Positions 12,201 through 27,200 of a stretch of DNA of 64,000 nucleotides are shown one piece after another. The stretch is from Spirometra erinaceieuropaei (lineage: Eukaryota; Platyhelminthes; Cestoda; Diphyllobothriidea; Diphyllobothriidae). The position numbers were made by a program, and so were the translations under genes. Location of the stretch: contig CACRXP010000008.1 in the NCBI GenBank assembly GCA_902702965.1, positions 2,705,560 to 2,769,559 of the forward strand, read 5' to 3'. Below the pieces are notes generated by a model that saw nothing but the letters and a program-made list of their open reading frames with translations, was not told the DNA's origin and did no database searches. The first letter of the stretch is position 1, and each line of letters opens with the position of its first letter.

Positions 12201-15200
12201 AAGCAATGTACTCAAAAGCTGACATCGTACCGAGTCCGAAATATTATAGAATTATGCCGCAAGATATTCAATGTTACAACCACCTAAGTAATCCTTCCTA
12301 ATCGAAAACGCGTTTCAGACTTTTGGCCAGCATTTTATGAGATCGGTCACTCACTCTGTGCATGAATATTTGGGCCGAAGCCCACAAACTACAGCGAATA
12401 ACCGCGTAATATTTTTTAATTGCCGACAGGCAGCTAATGGTATACTTCAGGACAAGGTGGTTCCATACTCGCAGCATTGTTGCTAGCCAAAAACCCATAC
12501 ACTCGTGTTCTGCCGATAGTCTACCGCTGTATGGCACAGCTGTGAGGGGTTCGACTCGTCGGTGGAGTAACTACAAGAAAGCAGACGCGGCATGCTGGGG
12601 GACCCATTGACGAGCTGAACCCCTCGCAGCTGTGCCAAGCAGCGACAGAATATCGGCAAAACATGCGTATTTGGGTTTTTGGTTAGTACCTGTGCTGTTA
12701 GTATGGAACCACTTACCCTGGAACTACCTCTGATATTTCATTCACGTTTTTAATTCCTTTAAAATTTTTAGTATTTACCAATGTGCACATTAGGTTCACC
12801 CATCTCTACCGGTTTGCGAGTGATTAGCAATAATTCGTAAATTCCGACACCTTTAATCAGATTGGTCACATACTGTGTGTCATCTATCTCTGTCACCTAT
12901 GGCTGATAGAGTTTAAAGACACTTGTGAACGACGTTCACCGATCTTGCTTTATCGGAGGCCTGCGTTTAAGGTGAAAATCGTTGATATTTTTTCTTCTTA
13001 AGAACTTGACAGGGGAGACAGTTCCTGCAGTTGGTAAAAGCCATTGCTTTTTTTCACCAACATCTTTAAGAAAAACATATTTCTGGTCTTAGGGATAAGC
13101 CAAAAATTCTGTAATTCTTTGAGATACGTCCTTCATGTTCACGCTAATGTCCATGAAATTCTCTTTTTTAGGTTCTTTTTGTACCGCACATCCGGAGACT
13201 GAGGAACAACCAGCTACTAATACTTCTGTAGGCGAGGATGATGTTCACGCTGCTGATGCTGCTGCCGCCGAGGAGACGCCGTTTGCAGACAGGCTGCGGT
13301 CCAGATCACGGATCATGTCAATGGTTCTAAATGCAAGACTTTCTCAAGAGATGTGAGTTCGCCAGATATCGTGAGGATACACTGCCTCTATGGTGGTCAG
13401 GACGACTTTGAACTGCCTCCTGAAATTCAGGCTTATACAACAGCTATTTACACTAGATGGGCTAACTCATGAAATGTAAACCGAAATTCCAAAATGTATT
13501 TTCGTTTAGAAAGGATTAATTAAGTAGGGCTGTAAAACTAATCAACATTCAATATAATTGTATAATATTTTAGTCATCTCAGGATGTCGGCTTTCGAATG
13601 AACTTCTTTTCGGCTGCAAAAGGAACCACTTCAGTAGCACGCAGTTTTCTCATTGATTTTCTATGCCCTTGGAAATTCACTTATATTTCATAGAAAACAT
13701 GTATAAAAACATTCATTCTTTTGCTCTTTTGGTTGGAAATTTTGACTTCCTCCAATTCTATGCTCAAAGAACGGGTATAATAAGGTCTTTATAAAGTTTA
13801 CAATTGTGATATTTTTTAATACCGCGAAATGGCCGTTCATGAAACGTCATGTCTCTGCATGAGGCTTGTAAAGTTAACAATATGGCTCAAATTCACCCCT
13901 AAATGTTATGGACCCCATATGGTCTCCTCTTAATGTCGTAGAGAATGTATGGTTTTCCGTACGTGGAAAACATACGGTCTATAGTTTGGAAACCCTAAAT
14001 GCGGGTGTAACGTCAGGTCGGGTTCAAAATTATTTGGGAATTAGAAATTTTTTGAAAACCCAATCGTACCCTTCCTTCAGGTAAAAAATTGAAAGAAGAC
14101 CTATCATTCTACCAAATGAGCAAAAGAGTGAATATTTTGATGCATGTTTTCTATGAAATATAATTATATTTTTAAGGGCGTCGCAAAATAATGAGAAAAT
14201 TGTATGCTATTTAAGTAGTTTTTTTTTACAGAATGTAGTTTTTGCATGCAGCCGGAAAGAGTTTCGTTTGAAAGCCGTCATCCTGAAGTAACTGCCTTCT
14301 TATAGAATTATGCTGAATGTTGATTAGTTTTACAGCCCAACTTAATTCATCTTTTCGAAACGAAAATGCATTTCGGAATTTCGGTTGACATCTCTTCAGT
14401 TAGCCCACCTACTGTACTTTGGTTGGGTAAACTTCTGCGTTTGGTAGTCGACTGCTGAAATGATATTTTCGACGGACAGGTTGCCATATTTATTTTCTCG
14501 GATTACAGTGATTCAGTCGGTACGTGGATGTCTACTCTGAAAGGCGTGCAGTCGCAAGTATGATCGCCTCACTAATTCTGTAAGTGGCAGTGCACGTCAT
14601 GCAGCCGTAGAAAAGGAAAACGTAGTAACTTTATACGACTATATAATGAGGAGAACTTCTTGTATGCATGAGGCACAATATTTAAGTATAATGACGCATG
14701 GCTATATAAGCAACCTTCACTACTTACACGACTAAGGGCTTATAAGGACATGCGTAGATCAGAAATCTACGTGTTCACAATGGATGTCAGTATTAGGGTT
14801 AGCGCTCCTGATGCCATGCTCGCAGGTATCATGAACGACACTCAACGCGGCGGTTGGAGTGGTATCGCGTGTTGTCGCTTTAAGTGAGGGGGGAGGTGTA
14901 CAATATGGACCGGGAATTTGTCCCTGAGAGGGAGTGAGCGTAATTATATCCCCCCCCCCCCCAACCGCTTGCAGAAATAAAACCTGAAGGTGCAAATTTT
15001 GACCATTGAAAAAATACGCCCATTAGAGGGGGAATGCAGCGTCCACTGCTCCACCTACCAGGTGCACGCATATCGATCGACTACTCAATAGTTCTTGAGG
15101 ACAGGACAGGACCAATGTTCTGGTTTACTGACCGTTCTCCTGAGCCTATCGCAAAAAATTCATGACATAAAAGGGTTTTTAGTAGGCTCTCATGCGAACC

Positions 15201-18200
15201 CTCCAAAGTGTGCTACGCACCGCGGCCTTTGCGTATCTAGCCCCAAGCATGCTGTGCCTGACATCGAAACCCCGGCAAAACAGCTTTGAAACTGAAATGT
15301 TATTTTCATCGTAGGTTCAAAATGTGAAATACCAATTGTACGCACGGTTAACATGCTTGTCCATAATGGTTTAGTAGGCTAGACACCCGAAGTGAACTCT
15401 GGTCGTTTGGTATTCCCTTCATCCCCAAAGCACATGCTCTCTAACTGAGTAAGCTACAAGTTTTCTGCGGTTGTTTTAATTCACAAAATTCCTTTTGCCG
15501 ATGATTTTAAGTCCCAGTGGGTATCGAAGAAGCACCTATTGTCCTGGAGATAGAGAGGGAGAGGAAGGTTTGGCTGAATGCGATATATCTTCATTTCCAT
15601 TCTGTGTAACGGACCAACGAAGTATTTATTCCTGCCAGTCAGAAAAAGCAACGATACCGACAAATTTCGTAATATTTTGAAACTCGGGTAATGAGCAGAG
15701 TGCCTCCCATCGAACGTCAAGTAATTTTTGTCGCAATTCAGATCGCCCAGCAGGTAATATTGCGCACGTGGCCTCCGGTAGGAATTTTGGCGTCGTGTGG
15801 CCGCCCCGAAGACCAGTATTCCTAACTCACTTGTCCATGTATCTCGAATGCATTCTGCTACGAAATTAAAATGTGCGAGCAGCCGGGATGTGAAAATTCA
15901 GCCGTAATAAGATCAAATCTATGTGAGACCTGAGCGACGCGTTTGCTTGTGTAAAGTATTTTGTTGCAATATGTTTTACATACTGTTTTCTACGAATTAA
16001 GCTCCGTGACATGGATTCTGCCAAATGGTGGGTTGCCTTATTGTCGGGCAGCAAACACTGAGGCGTGTGTACAGTCGTTAAATCCTGAGTAAACGAGCAA
16101 CACTTAAAATCATTTTTCACTACAAAGCAAACTTAGTTTTCTTTTGCTAAAAGCAGTTTAAGAGGATGGTTTTGGAGGGCATCGCCTACTGCCTTCAGAC
16201 GAACTAGTTTAGAAGCTGGTGGCACTTATCTAAACACAGATGTTGGAGAAGTAATATAGGAGGCTCAAATTGACAAAACGCGACCAAATTCACGAAAGAT
16301 CCCCTACAATCCTGAAGTCGATCTAAATGCTGATAAAAAACATAAAAGAGTATCGAAAATGGCATGGGCTTGCCCAAAATCGGCAAATTTTGGTGAAAAT
16401 CAGAAACATCACACCGTAAACAGTCGTGTTTTTGAATTGACCGTGATTCAGTTAATCGGACCGAAGGTTATTACACTTTACGTCTTACCCGGAGAAGTCG
16501 CAGAGATAAAAGCTTTCGTAAGGTTACCGATGAAGGGGTTGGATTCTAGATGAATCTTGAGGATAATTGGCAAACCCAATCATCCCGAGGTATATTTTTT
16601 CATCATTCCGGTGACCGAATATGCTTTTTGATATCTTGAAAACAATGAGGACATTCATATTTTGGATATGCTGCCTTGTGCAGGGAGAAAAATCGATTCT
16701 CAAGGTCACTAAGGTGACGTTTGCGAAATTCTGCCATTTATATTAGTGTCCTCTTCTGGCGAAATACGCATGTAAACGCAGGTTGGGCGCACCCTGTCAA
16801 CGAGTGTACAAAATCGCCTGGATAGAATAGAACGCCCATTCTCACTGGAAATGCACCTTCTTCACTTAATCAAATAATCTTATATGCTTTCTGCCCGAGA
16901 ATAGATTTCTTACCTTCTGCGTCCTCCTAATTTATAAAAACCACAGTCAGGCTAATGGCCGGAGATATTATGGATGCTACGTGAATGATATATTCACGAT
17001 TACACCTGAACAAAACGATGTTTCAGTTTTACTAGATGATGTCAATCCGGCGCACCCATCAATCAAATTTACTCTGGAAGAAGAGAAATCCGGATCGCTC
17101 CCCTTTCTGGATGTACTTTTAAGCAGAAGGCCTGACGGTAGCATTCGACGTAGCGTCTATCATAAGAAGACGTGGTCCGTGCAATACACCAATTTTGGGA
17201 GTTTCGTATCGCTAAACGTGAAGCGCAATTTAGTCCGTTGTCTAACACAAAAAGTAAAGAGTATCTGCTTGGTGGATGGTATTGAGGAGGAACTTACGAT
17301 TTTCGAAAATCTCTTTTGCCAGAACGGGTACCCCAATCGATTCGTTGCCAAGTACATGACCGAAGGACCCACCAAAACTCCCGACGCTGACGGCAGAAAA
17401 AAAGAAGCTTTTCATCAGAGTCCCGTTTCAAGGGGACGCGCCAAGCGAACTTCTAAGAAGGCGCTTAACTCAAGCTGTATCACGCACCTTCCCAGCAGCT
17501 GACGCCCGTGTACTCTTCTCTACTAGTCCCATCCTACGCGGAGAGGGCAAGGACAAACTCCCAGCCGAGACCACTTTTATGTGTATTTACTCCTTCACCT
17601 GCTCCTGTGGGGCAGAATATATTGGTCGCACGCGTCGGCGTTTGTCCAAAGGAATAAAAGAACACTTTCCTGAATGGTTAGGAAAGGGTCAAATAAAGAA
17701 CGCCAACAGCTCTATCCTCGCACGCATGGTAGACACAGATCACTGTGTAGATGCCGGACAGGCATTCCGAGTGATTTAGAAAGTCCCGTCAAGTTATCCA
17801 AAATCACTTGGACAGCGTCTGTTGGCAACGGCAGAGGCGGCTGCAATCAGGACATATAAACCAGTTTTATGCGCACAAAAGAGCATCGTACAGGCCCCAC
17901 AGTTACCATGTTTCAATGCCACCATGCCAGCCACCCGTCCCAGTGCCCGCCATCCCCTTCTCCCCCCCTGACACTGACGGTAATTTTGTTTTTCATCTCA
18001 CCCACCCAGACACTCCTCCCCTCAAACCCCAGCTACAGAAAACTTCTGCTTGCCCACATTTTCTGTTTAATCACTTTGATTGCATTAGAATTGTATAGGC
18101 CTGATGAGGATTTCTCTAAAGCTTAAGTTTGCTCGTCAAATTATCTTTTAAAAAACCACAGCGTCCAAAGTAATAGCCTTTGATGATGTTCATTTAGATC

Positions 18201-21200
18201 AAGCGGCTGAGTTTCATCCTTTTCGTCAAAAAGTTGACTCCATGGGAAGAATTTCTTCATCCCTTCAGTACCTGCCTCACATACTGTCTTTTTACCTTTG
18301 TAGGACGTTCGTGTCAACCGTTGAGGAACAGGCGCCGCAGCTGATAGATGATGTGGCCAAACTGATGGTCGCCATCGAACAGGCCATTCAGATGCGAGAG
18401 GCTGAAGTACAGGCTTTACAGCTTCAGATAGAAGCGTGAGTGTCCCTGAGCCGTTTTTGAACCCCTGGTCGATGTCAGTGATCCGTCCGCTTTTTTTATG
18501 TATACCCACCAACTGATACTAAGCTGCAAATGCAAGCATGTTTTAGATGTCTTAATTCTACCCATAACCTGGTACCTACTTTTAGCCAGTATAACCCACT
18601 GTTAAGTTGTAGCGTAGGATGTTGTAGACACAATCGGCAATTAATAAGTGTTTTGGCAGATCTTTAGTAGTCCTTTTTTACCCAGCTGTAAAAAAAACCC
18701 GGCTTATCGGTGGGATTCGAACTTACGACAGCAATGAGAGGACCAATGCTCTTGCTGCTTGAGCTACGAGATCCCGTCGGGAGCCGTGAGTTTTATCGCA
18801 TTTGGGTCAAGTTACCCGTTCAACCTACTGCAACGTCTGGAATCCACCAAATATGCTACAGTAAGCTGACTTCCAGCAGGAGTTCCTAAGTAATCCATTG
18901 AGTATCCGCCAGATGGTTACCAGGCTCACGTAGTTAACAGATGTTTTGGCTGATGTTGAATAATTCATTTCGACCAAACTGTGAAAAACTCGGCGCCTTG
19001 GTGGCTGTACCGAAATCTTCTCCCTGCTCTCATGGGGTTGAATCTCACCAAGGCGCCGAGTTTTCACAGTTGGGTCGAAATCAATTATTAAAAATTTGCC
19101 AGACACCTATTAACTACCAAGTCTCTTAGCGAGAGGAAAGTCGTTTGTCGATACAAGCGAAGATAGGAGTTCCTGGAACTAGTTGACTGGAAGAAGAAGA
19201 AGAATAAAAAAATAAAAAGCGATTGCTGGAACAAGGGCTTTATTCACCTGACGTTTCGGATTCACACTCGAACCCATCGTCAGAGACACTATCTCTGATG
19301 AGGGGTTCAAGTGAGAACCCGAAAGTCCATTTTTCTATGGTGGATCAGTCTGTGTATTTAGTAAGCGCAAAATCTAACTTCTTCTGCATTTGTGGGGTAC
19401 CTCTTTGTCTTCTAAGTTCTTTTTGTCAAGTGTGATCCAAATCAAGGCCTCCTCTACAGTTGATTTATCTAACAGGTTAGGAGGAAGCACACATATAGCG
19501 ACAATTGTTAATAGCATCAACTTGTAAGCGAATTTAGAAGACCGACAGCGTGATTACACCCAGTGATCAAGATTTTTTTCGAGTGTTGCTCGGAAATATG
19601 AACTACTGGCACTACAGGTGACCTCGCCCTAAATTCCAGGGTAGGTAGGGTTATAAGTATCAGCGTCAGTGTTATGATGTTTAAAGTTATTCAGGTCAGG
19701 GATAGGACTAGCTTTAGTGCTGGGATTTGGGTGTCCTCCTAAAATTTAGTTCGGGCCCGCCTGTTCCCTACATTCAACTATCTTCTCTTTGTAGGAGTTT
19801 CCTTTTTCTCTAAATGGTGTCCTGATTTCTCAAGCGGAACAACTACTAGAGTGTCATGAAGGGCTCTCAGATTTAATTGAAGTTGGGGATGTGCTCGTCC
19901 CGGTACGCTTTGGGCACCCATCCTTAATCCTTGCTCACATTCGCACAGTAATCGGGAATGATGTAGAGAGTGAGAGAATACCTATGAAGGCAAAGGAGAC
20001 TAGGATGGACATTTCTATCATATAAGTAATTGGGACACTTTCCTGATAGAACGTAAGTGTAAATGTTGTTTATTTGGAAATTTAGAGTAAGAGATAGTTA
20101 CGAAACCTTGAGGATCTTTCTGAATAGCATGCTAGACAATAAGCCCGTTCAAATGGGTCTCCGGTTCCTACTAATAGTGAATATAATCTGGAATGTTTAT
20201 ATCGTCTTGTCCCAGACCCATGAAATCGCATTACGTCCAGTTGTTTTTGTTAGCATGGTTGGGACGTTAATTAATTTTCATAATAATATTTGATTTGGAA
20301 TATTTTCATATATTTATTTTGCGGAAATTTGTGACTCCCTGAAATTCACCACTATTAATTATTAGACAAGTTCGATACTCCGTGATCATTTTGGAACGAA
20401 GTCTGAAAGTTCGCGGCGTAAAAGTTCAAATAACTTGGTACGCAGGCTCAATGAAAACAAGTATGCTAAGAAGACCTGTCTCGATCCTCATTAGACTCCT
20501 CATAAGTAGGTTTCGAAAATTGCGCGGATATGAGACCGCATGCAGATTGGTCATTACAGACTGCCCAAATAGTGACCTTCGCAACATTTACTTTGGCCTC
20601 CTTTTCTGCACCAACCATATTCTACGTCAAGGCAAGATCTAGATGAGCGGAAAAAAGAGCGGCTGCAGTGGCGGACAAGGTTGGAGTCACGTTTGCTTCC
20701 CCCCATCCCAGAGGAGTGAGACTTCGTCAAGAAGGGACCATCGTAGCGCAATCCACAGTCCTGAGCGGGACGAATCTCTCTCGCCATTTGGTCACCATCT
20801 AAGCCATGACTGTTTGCGAATCCGGACTAGTCGAATTCAAGTACTCAATTGGATACCTAGGCAGATGCCGCTAAAGGAATGCGTAACGCACTTTAACGTG
20901 ACAGTTTTAGTCATCTAATTAAAAGTTTGCGCGTTTTGTTACTTATTTTGTTTGGGTAGAGAAGTATATTTAAGTATTTATGGTCCATATGCGATGATGC
21001 AAAATAGAAAGTAGGCTACGCGAAGCCCAATCGTGTCCCCGTTTCACTCAATACCGGTAAAGAATGGGGTCAGGCAGCCTTAACCCTAATTTCAAATTAA
21101 GTCTTAGTGCCTATCCCAATTTTAACCCATACCATAACCCTTATCCCAATCCTTGTCTGACCCTAACCCTACCCTAACCGGTGTTTATTCAACGCGGCAT

Positions 21201-24200
21201 AACAACGCTTTCAGCATCTTACGGTCCGCTCTGTGCTGTCGCCTAGATGTCACAATTTTTTAAGTATACCTATTTGCCAAAACATAGCAAGTAGGAAAGT
21301 TCACGCGATATTCAAGGGGCAACCATAACTGCATTTCACCGGCTTGTATTTTAAAAGGGGATGTTACTCTTTATTTTCTAATAATTTACTCTAAAAAGAA
21401 CGCAGCGAAGGCGTTCTATCAGAAGGGACAAAGTGCGAAGTAACAAAAAATCATCTAAAACTATACTGTACGGTAGGTGGGCTAACTCATGAAATGTCAG
21501 CCGAAACTTCGAAATGAGTTCCCGTTTCGAAAAGATTAATTAAGGAGGGTTGTAAAACTAGTCATCCTGCAGTATAATTATATACTATTTCAATTACCTC
21601 AAGGTGTAGGCTTTCGAATGAACTCCGTTCCGATTGCATGGAAGAATATGCTCTGCAAAAAATGACTGCTTAAGTAGAATGCATTTTTATCATTGATTTT
21701 TGATGCCCATAAAAAGTCCATTATATTTCATAGAAAACATGAATAAAAATAATCATTCTTTTGCTCATTCAGTAAAAAATTACGTCTATTTCCAATTTTA
21801 TACTGAAAGGAAGGGTAAAATGCGGTTTTAAAAAGTTTGTAATTGTGCGATTTTCTAATACCATGAAATGGCCATTGAAAAAACACCATGTTTCCGCATT
21901 TACCAATGTGGCTTGTAAAGTTAACAATGCGGCTCAAATCCACTGCTTAATTTTATGAACCCCATATGGTCACCTCTTAATACCGTAGAGAAATGCATGG
22001 TTTTCCGTACACGGAAAGTATACGGCAGAGCGGGTTCAAAATTATTCGGGAATGGGAAACGTTTTTGGAAACCGAATAATACCCTCCTTTGAGTATAAAA
22101 TTGAAGGAATACGTGATTTTCTACCGAATGATTGGAAGAATTAATATTTTTATGTATCTTTTCCATGAAATATAATTGAATTCTTAAGCGAATCGAAAAT
22201 CAATGAGAAAAATGCATGCTACTAAAGAAGTCATTTTTTTAACAAGTGTGGTTTCTGCATGCGTCAATGAGAAGTTCGTTCGAAAGCCGGCATCTTGAGG
22301 TAACTGAATTATTATAGATTTATGCTGCAATACGATTAGTTTTACAGCTCTCCTTAATTAATCTTTTCGAAACGAAAACGAAATCCGAAATTTCGACTGA
22401 CATTTCAGTTAGCCCACCTACAGTGCATTGTGGTACATGGACGCTCACCGATCAAGTTACGGAAAGTGCTCATCCCGCATAATTACTTCCCGTACCTGTA
22501 TTTTAGTTTTTTCTATGAATGTCCGATTCCGTCCGATAACCAGAAAAAGTGCCAAGAGACAACTTGGCGAGCATGTGCCTGCTTCAGACAAATTCTTTTT
22601 AGGTCTGCAAATTTATGTTGTCACTGAAATAAATAAGGTGAATAAGGCAAAGGCGATAAAACATGCAATATTTACTGACGTAATAAATTTCGAGACCTCT
22701 CATTCAGCTGCTTACGGTCATTGCATAGTTATATGACAAGGCAAACTGTTCAATCAGCGACAGACCTACAGAGGTAAAACGTGATAGGTAACCTGAAACA
22801 TGGGTCCAGTATGCGGGTGCATATGGCGAGGGAGGGAGGGGAAAAGAAGTCATTCAAGTATGAGAGTTAGGACCACAGTGCGAACTTGTCCGACGTGATT
22901 TAGAGTGCAACACGCGGGCAGCATTCAGTCATGCCAGGGAGGCGGAGGGGGGGGGGTGGGGACGAAATGAGAGGGCGCATATGGGAACAGGATTTCGTCC
23001 ATAATCGATCCTTACCAGGTTCATCACGTGGTCCAACTACTTACAGAGCTCTGGTTTCCTCCTCCGTATTACAGCAGTCTCTGCAAAGCGCAAGGGACGC
23101 CCGTTCGTCGCCCGAAACAGGACCTTGAATGTAACCATTGGGTCCACCATATGGCCCGTGTCCACTATGTGCTTTGTGATTGAGCTCCTGGGTACCTTAT
23201 TTTCCGCCTTAAGCAGCCACTTCGACATGTGTTCAGCTGATCGAGCTGCCAACTACCTTTGCGTGCGCCCAATGTACTTGCATCCGCAACTACAAGTAAA
23301 TCCATAAATACAGTTTGATGTAGCGTGCGTAGGCTAAATGTCTTTAGCTGGTCTAACTGGGATGGCCGTTGTGGTGCTTATGAACAACAATTTTGAGGCG
23401 GCATGCGTCCATTCGATTGTGCACCGAAGTCGTCGCTTGATCCCGTTTGACACGTTATCACCCTTGAAGGGGGGGGGGGGTGGATGTTCACTGACTTTTT
23501 TGGTACAGATATTCCATCAGGAGTTCCTTGTCTTGGATGGCGATATTTATCGAGGAATTTCTCCGGATACCCGTTTGCAAGAAAACGTTCTTTAGGAAAG
23601 TAAGCTCGACATCGATCGTATCTGAGGAGCGGATTCTGCTGGCTCTGTTGAACAGGCGCAAAACCAAGTTCCGTAATCTTTGAACTGGAACGAAACTGAG
23701 GAAGTGCATGTATTGTCCTTTCCAGGTGGGCTTTCGATAGATGGATCTACCTACCATTGGTTTACCGGTTATGGCAAAAGATACTTTCGACAATTTTAGG
23801 CTTCCTCTGTATGCTCTCAGTCGGACAACCCTTTGTGTCAGACAGCGAGCCATAGTGTGATTCAAGTTTAGCGGTGAGAAACTTCCAACATTAGTGTAGT
23901 GCCCCGATGACGTCTTTTTTACGATAGATGCCACGTCGAATACTACCATCACTCCTTCTACTCAGAAGCGCGTTCAGAAAAGGAAGTGAACCGGACTGTT
24001 CTTCTTCAGCAGAACTGAGACATCGTTTTGTTCAGGTACAGTAGCGAATATATCATTCACGAAGCGCCCATAGTATCTCACACCGTCGATCTAGTGTCGA
24101 AGTTGAAAAGTTTCTGTTTTTCCCATGAATATAACTGCCAAAAGCGGACCAATGGGTGAGCCCATTGTTACTCCGTCCATCTGTCTGTACAGATTATTGT

Positions 24201-27200
24201 CAAGTAGAAACTGCACGTCAATGGTACATCTCAATTACAATTCCTTGAGGGCGTTCACCGGAATTCCTATGTACTGTTGATTGGAAACAATGAGCTCACT
24301 GATTGTTTCGTGGCCAGGAATTTTGTTTTTCAATTTTCCTTAACCTTGTTACGACATAATTTTCTAAATACTCTCGTATTTTTATTAATTATTACAGTAG
24401 AAGTATAAATGTGCATTCCCCAATAATAATTACCGAAAGCAGACGTATTTTCAACAAACAGTCTTTCCAATTTTTTGCAACTTTAAAACTAATAAAACGT
24501 CAGCCACCTCTACTTCGGCCGTGACTAAATAGGCGTAAAGTCGTTTTCCGTAACCTAAGTGATATTTTAACTTTTCATTTTAGACAAAAAGCCTCTCAAG
24601 AACGTCAGATCCATGATCTCTACGAGGAAATGGAATCGAAGATTAAGCAGGAGTGTGATCTTGTTGCTGCCGAGGTATAAATGCCTGATCAAAGTTTTCA
24701 AGTGTTGTTCCTGAAACCTTACTAAGTCTTTTATTCCAAGCTTGCGCTCAGAATATCTTGCTCTAGTACTTTTGGGTGACCTGATAAAGTTGCAAAACCG
24801 TCCAGTTAAGTTTCCCATATTGAATCTCCAAAATTCAGAGGTGTACTGTTAGGTCTTCTACAAAATATAAACAGGTAACGCTAAAGACCTCATCTGAATA
24901 ATAGTAGGATCAATGACTTGAAAATTATTGAGTTGTGGACGTTTCATGAGCAGAATAATAGAATTAATACTAATATGTGTTGTTATCGCACACGCTCGTT
25001 TCTAATCGATGGGCTCTCACCGATCAGGTTACGGAACATGCTTGTTCCGTTGTGCTTTGGGACACATACTAGAACCCTCGCAGGCAGTCGCACAGCGACT
25101 GATAGTGGAAGTAGATGAGATGATACCGACAAGGAGAAGGGAGACCGGAATGGCCATTTCTGGCATTTTAACCGATATATATATATATATCGGTCGTTTT
25201 AAAACTGTCAAACACCATTTTTCACCGATTTTTGTTACTTATGCATTTTAGGGCACCGAAGTTACCGCAGTAGACGTTCCTAGTTGCCCTTTTTGATCCA
25301 TGTGCACTTAACAGCATGAAATCGCACAAACCTAATAAACTGTCTTCTCAAACTCGGTAAAACCTTTGATTGTCCAAAAAATAACCTGTGAGTTCACGAC
25401 CCGATGCCCATGGTTAACATCAGACAAAAATCAATGTCCAAGTGCCGGAAGCCTAGTTGATAAAATTGTTGAGAGCAGGTTACTCTCTTAATATCAGTAT
25501 CAGTATATTTCAGGGAAAGTAGGTGTGTACCTTTGAAATCCCTATTGGTTACATGCAGACGATATATATGGAGGAAATGGAAAGGAAGTAACGGGAAAGA
25601 AATGCGAGGGGAATAGCAAGAACTTTACAGATGAACACAGAATGTCATGCATTAACAGAATTTAGAGGCACATTAACTTTCTTTGTTGGTCAGATACAGC
25701 GGACACTTGAAGCACACTTAAGATACGGGAAGAAGTAAAATTGTTTAGTCTGCAGGCATCGTGGTGAATGCGAGCAGCGGTGTGCGACGTGGTCCAAATT
25801 AGTAAATTACACACATATATGTTACTTAAATGTTGGTAGTAGCATTGCCGTAACACTAATTTGTCAATGTTGGCTATCAAGCTGGCGGTAGACCGCCGTT
25901 ATTGTGCTTCGCGCTCCAATGGTGATCTAGCCTCCGTTTAAAAGTATCTACGGATCCAGACATAACAACATCCTCAGGCAAGACATTCCAAGCTGCAACC
26001 ACTCTGTTGGAGAAGAAGAACTTTTGTGTGTCTAGCCGGGCACCAGTCACAGGCAGTTTGAGTGGATGGCCTCTCAGGTTAGTCGTGGTCGCCAACTCGA
26101 AGAAGTCTCCTGATGCGAGGCAGCAGCCCTGATTGCGCACGATGCGGAAAGCTTGTATCAGGTCCCCACGTTGCTGTCTGTAACTCAAAGGAAAGAGGGC
26201 AATATTAGCTAATCGTGTTTCGTAGGGTAGTGACCACTGCCCAGAAACAAGTTTCGTTGCTCGCCGTTGGACTTTTTCAAGTATGCCGAAGTCTTTAGCG
26301 GTCCAGGGTCTCCATGCTTGGATAGCAAACTCCAGATGCGGTCGCACGAAGGTTTGAAAGACCTTGGCGAAGCAGTCTTCATCAAAGGAGGAGAAGAGGC
26401 TTAGGCTTTAGGACAGGTATTAGTATAGGAAAGAGGTCGAATATAACGTACCGCCCATTTTTGCTCGAATTTACTGACTAATCGCTAGATAAAATTGCGT
26501 GGAAATATTTTCTGCATAAGAAGACAGTTACTTGAGGAGGCTAGGGCGTTCGAAAATTCTAATATCAGTTTCTGTCACCAAGCTTTTTGAGTCAGGTCAC
26601 GTACTGCACTTTGCCCGATACTTTTCAACCGCCTTGTTTGTCGGACTGACCGGCGGACCCACTCGAACCACTTGCAGGCATACACCACAGCCATCGATTT
26701 TAAGCACTGTTTATGTCCTGCTTATTACTGACATGCCATTTTTTTGCCTTTTTGATCAGGTGCAGCAAAAAGGGCGCAGTAAAATCGAGTCGCTTCGTGG
26801 CCGGATCGAAGAAAAGGAAAAACAGTTATCGGAGCTGGAAAGCAAGCAGGCAGCGGTAACCCTTTCCGAATTCAGCCTCTACCATTGTAACAGGTGTTGG
26901 ATGAGGTGGCAAAACTGAACACCCGTTTAACTGAGACCCGTGACGCAATCAGTGAACTTACAGGGAGCAAAGAAGCCCTGGAGGAATCGCTGCTAAAAGC
27001 AGAGGTAGACTAAAAAGGGTCCTCACGAACTTGCCTTTCTGTCAGGGGTAATAAAACGGCGTAAGGTTATATAGAACATACTAGCGATTTACTTACTGAC
27101 TTATATGGCCCGGTAGTTAAGAGTAATAACGAGGGGTTGTACGGTCAAAGTTCAATACTTAAACAATTCAACATTTAGCAAAAATCTCGCGGATTGGAAA

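Noticed and set aside
18100..18145. CTGATGAGGATTTCTC after the 17-kb PLE as a hammerhead
   Set aside because: GAAA is replaced by TAAA, stem II is only three pairs and stem I does not form; too weak to call.
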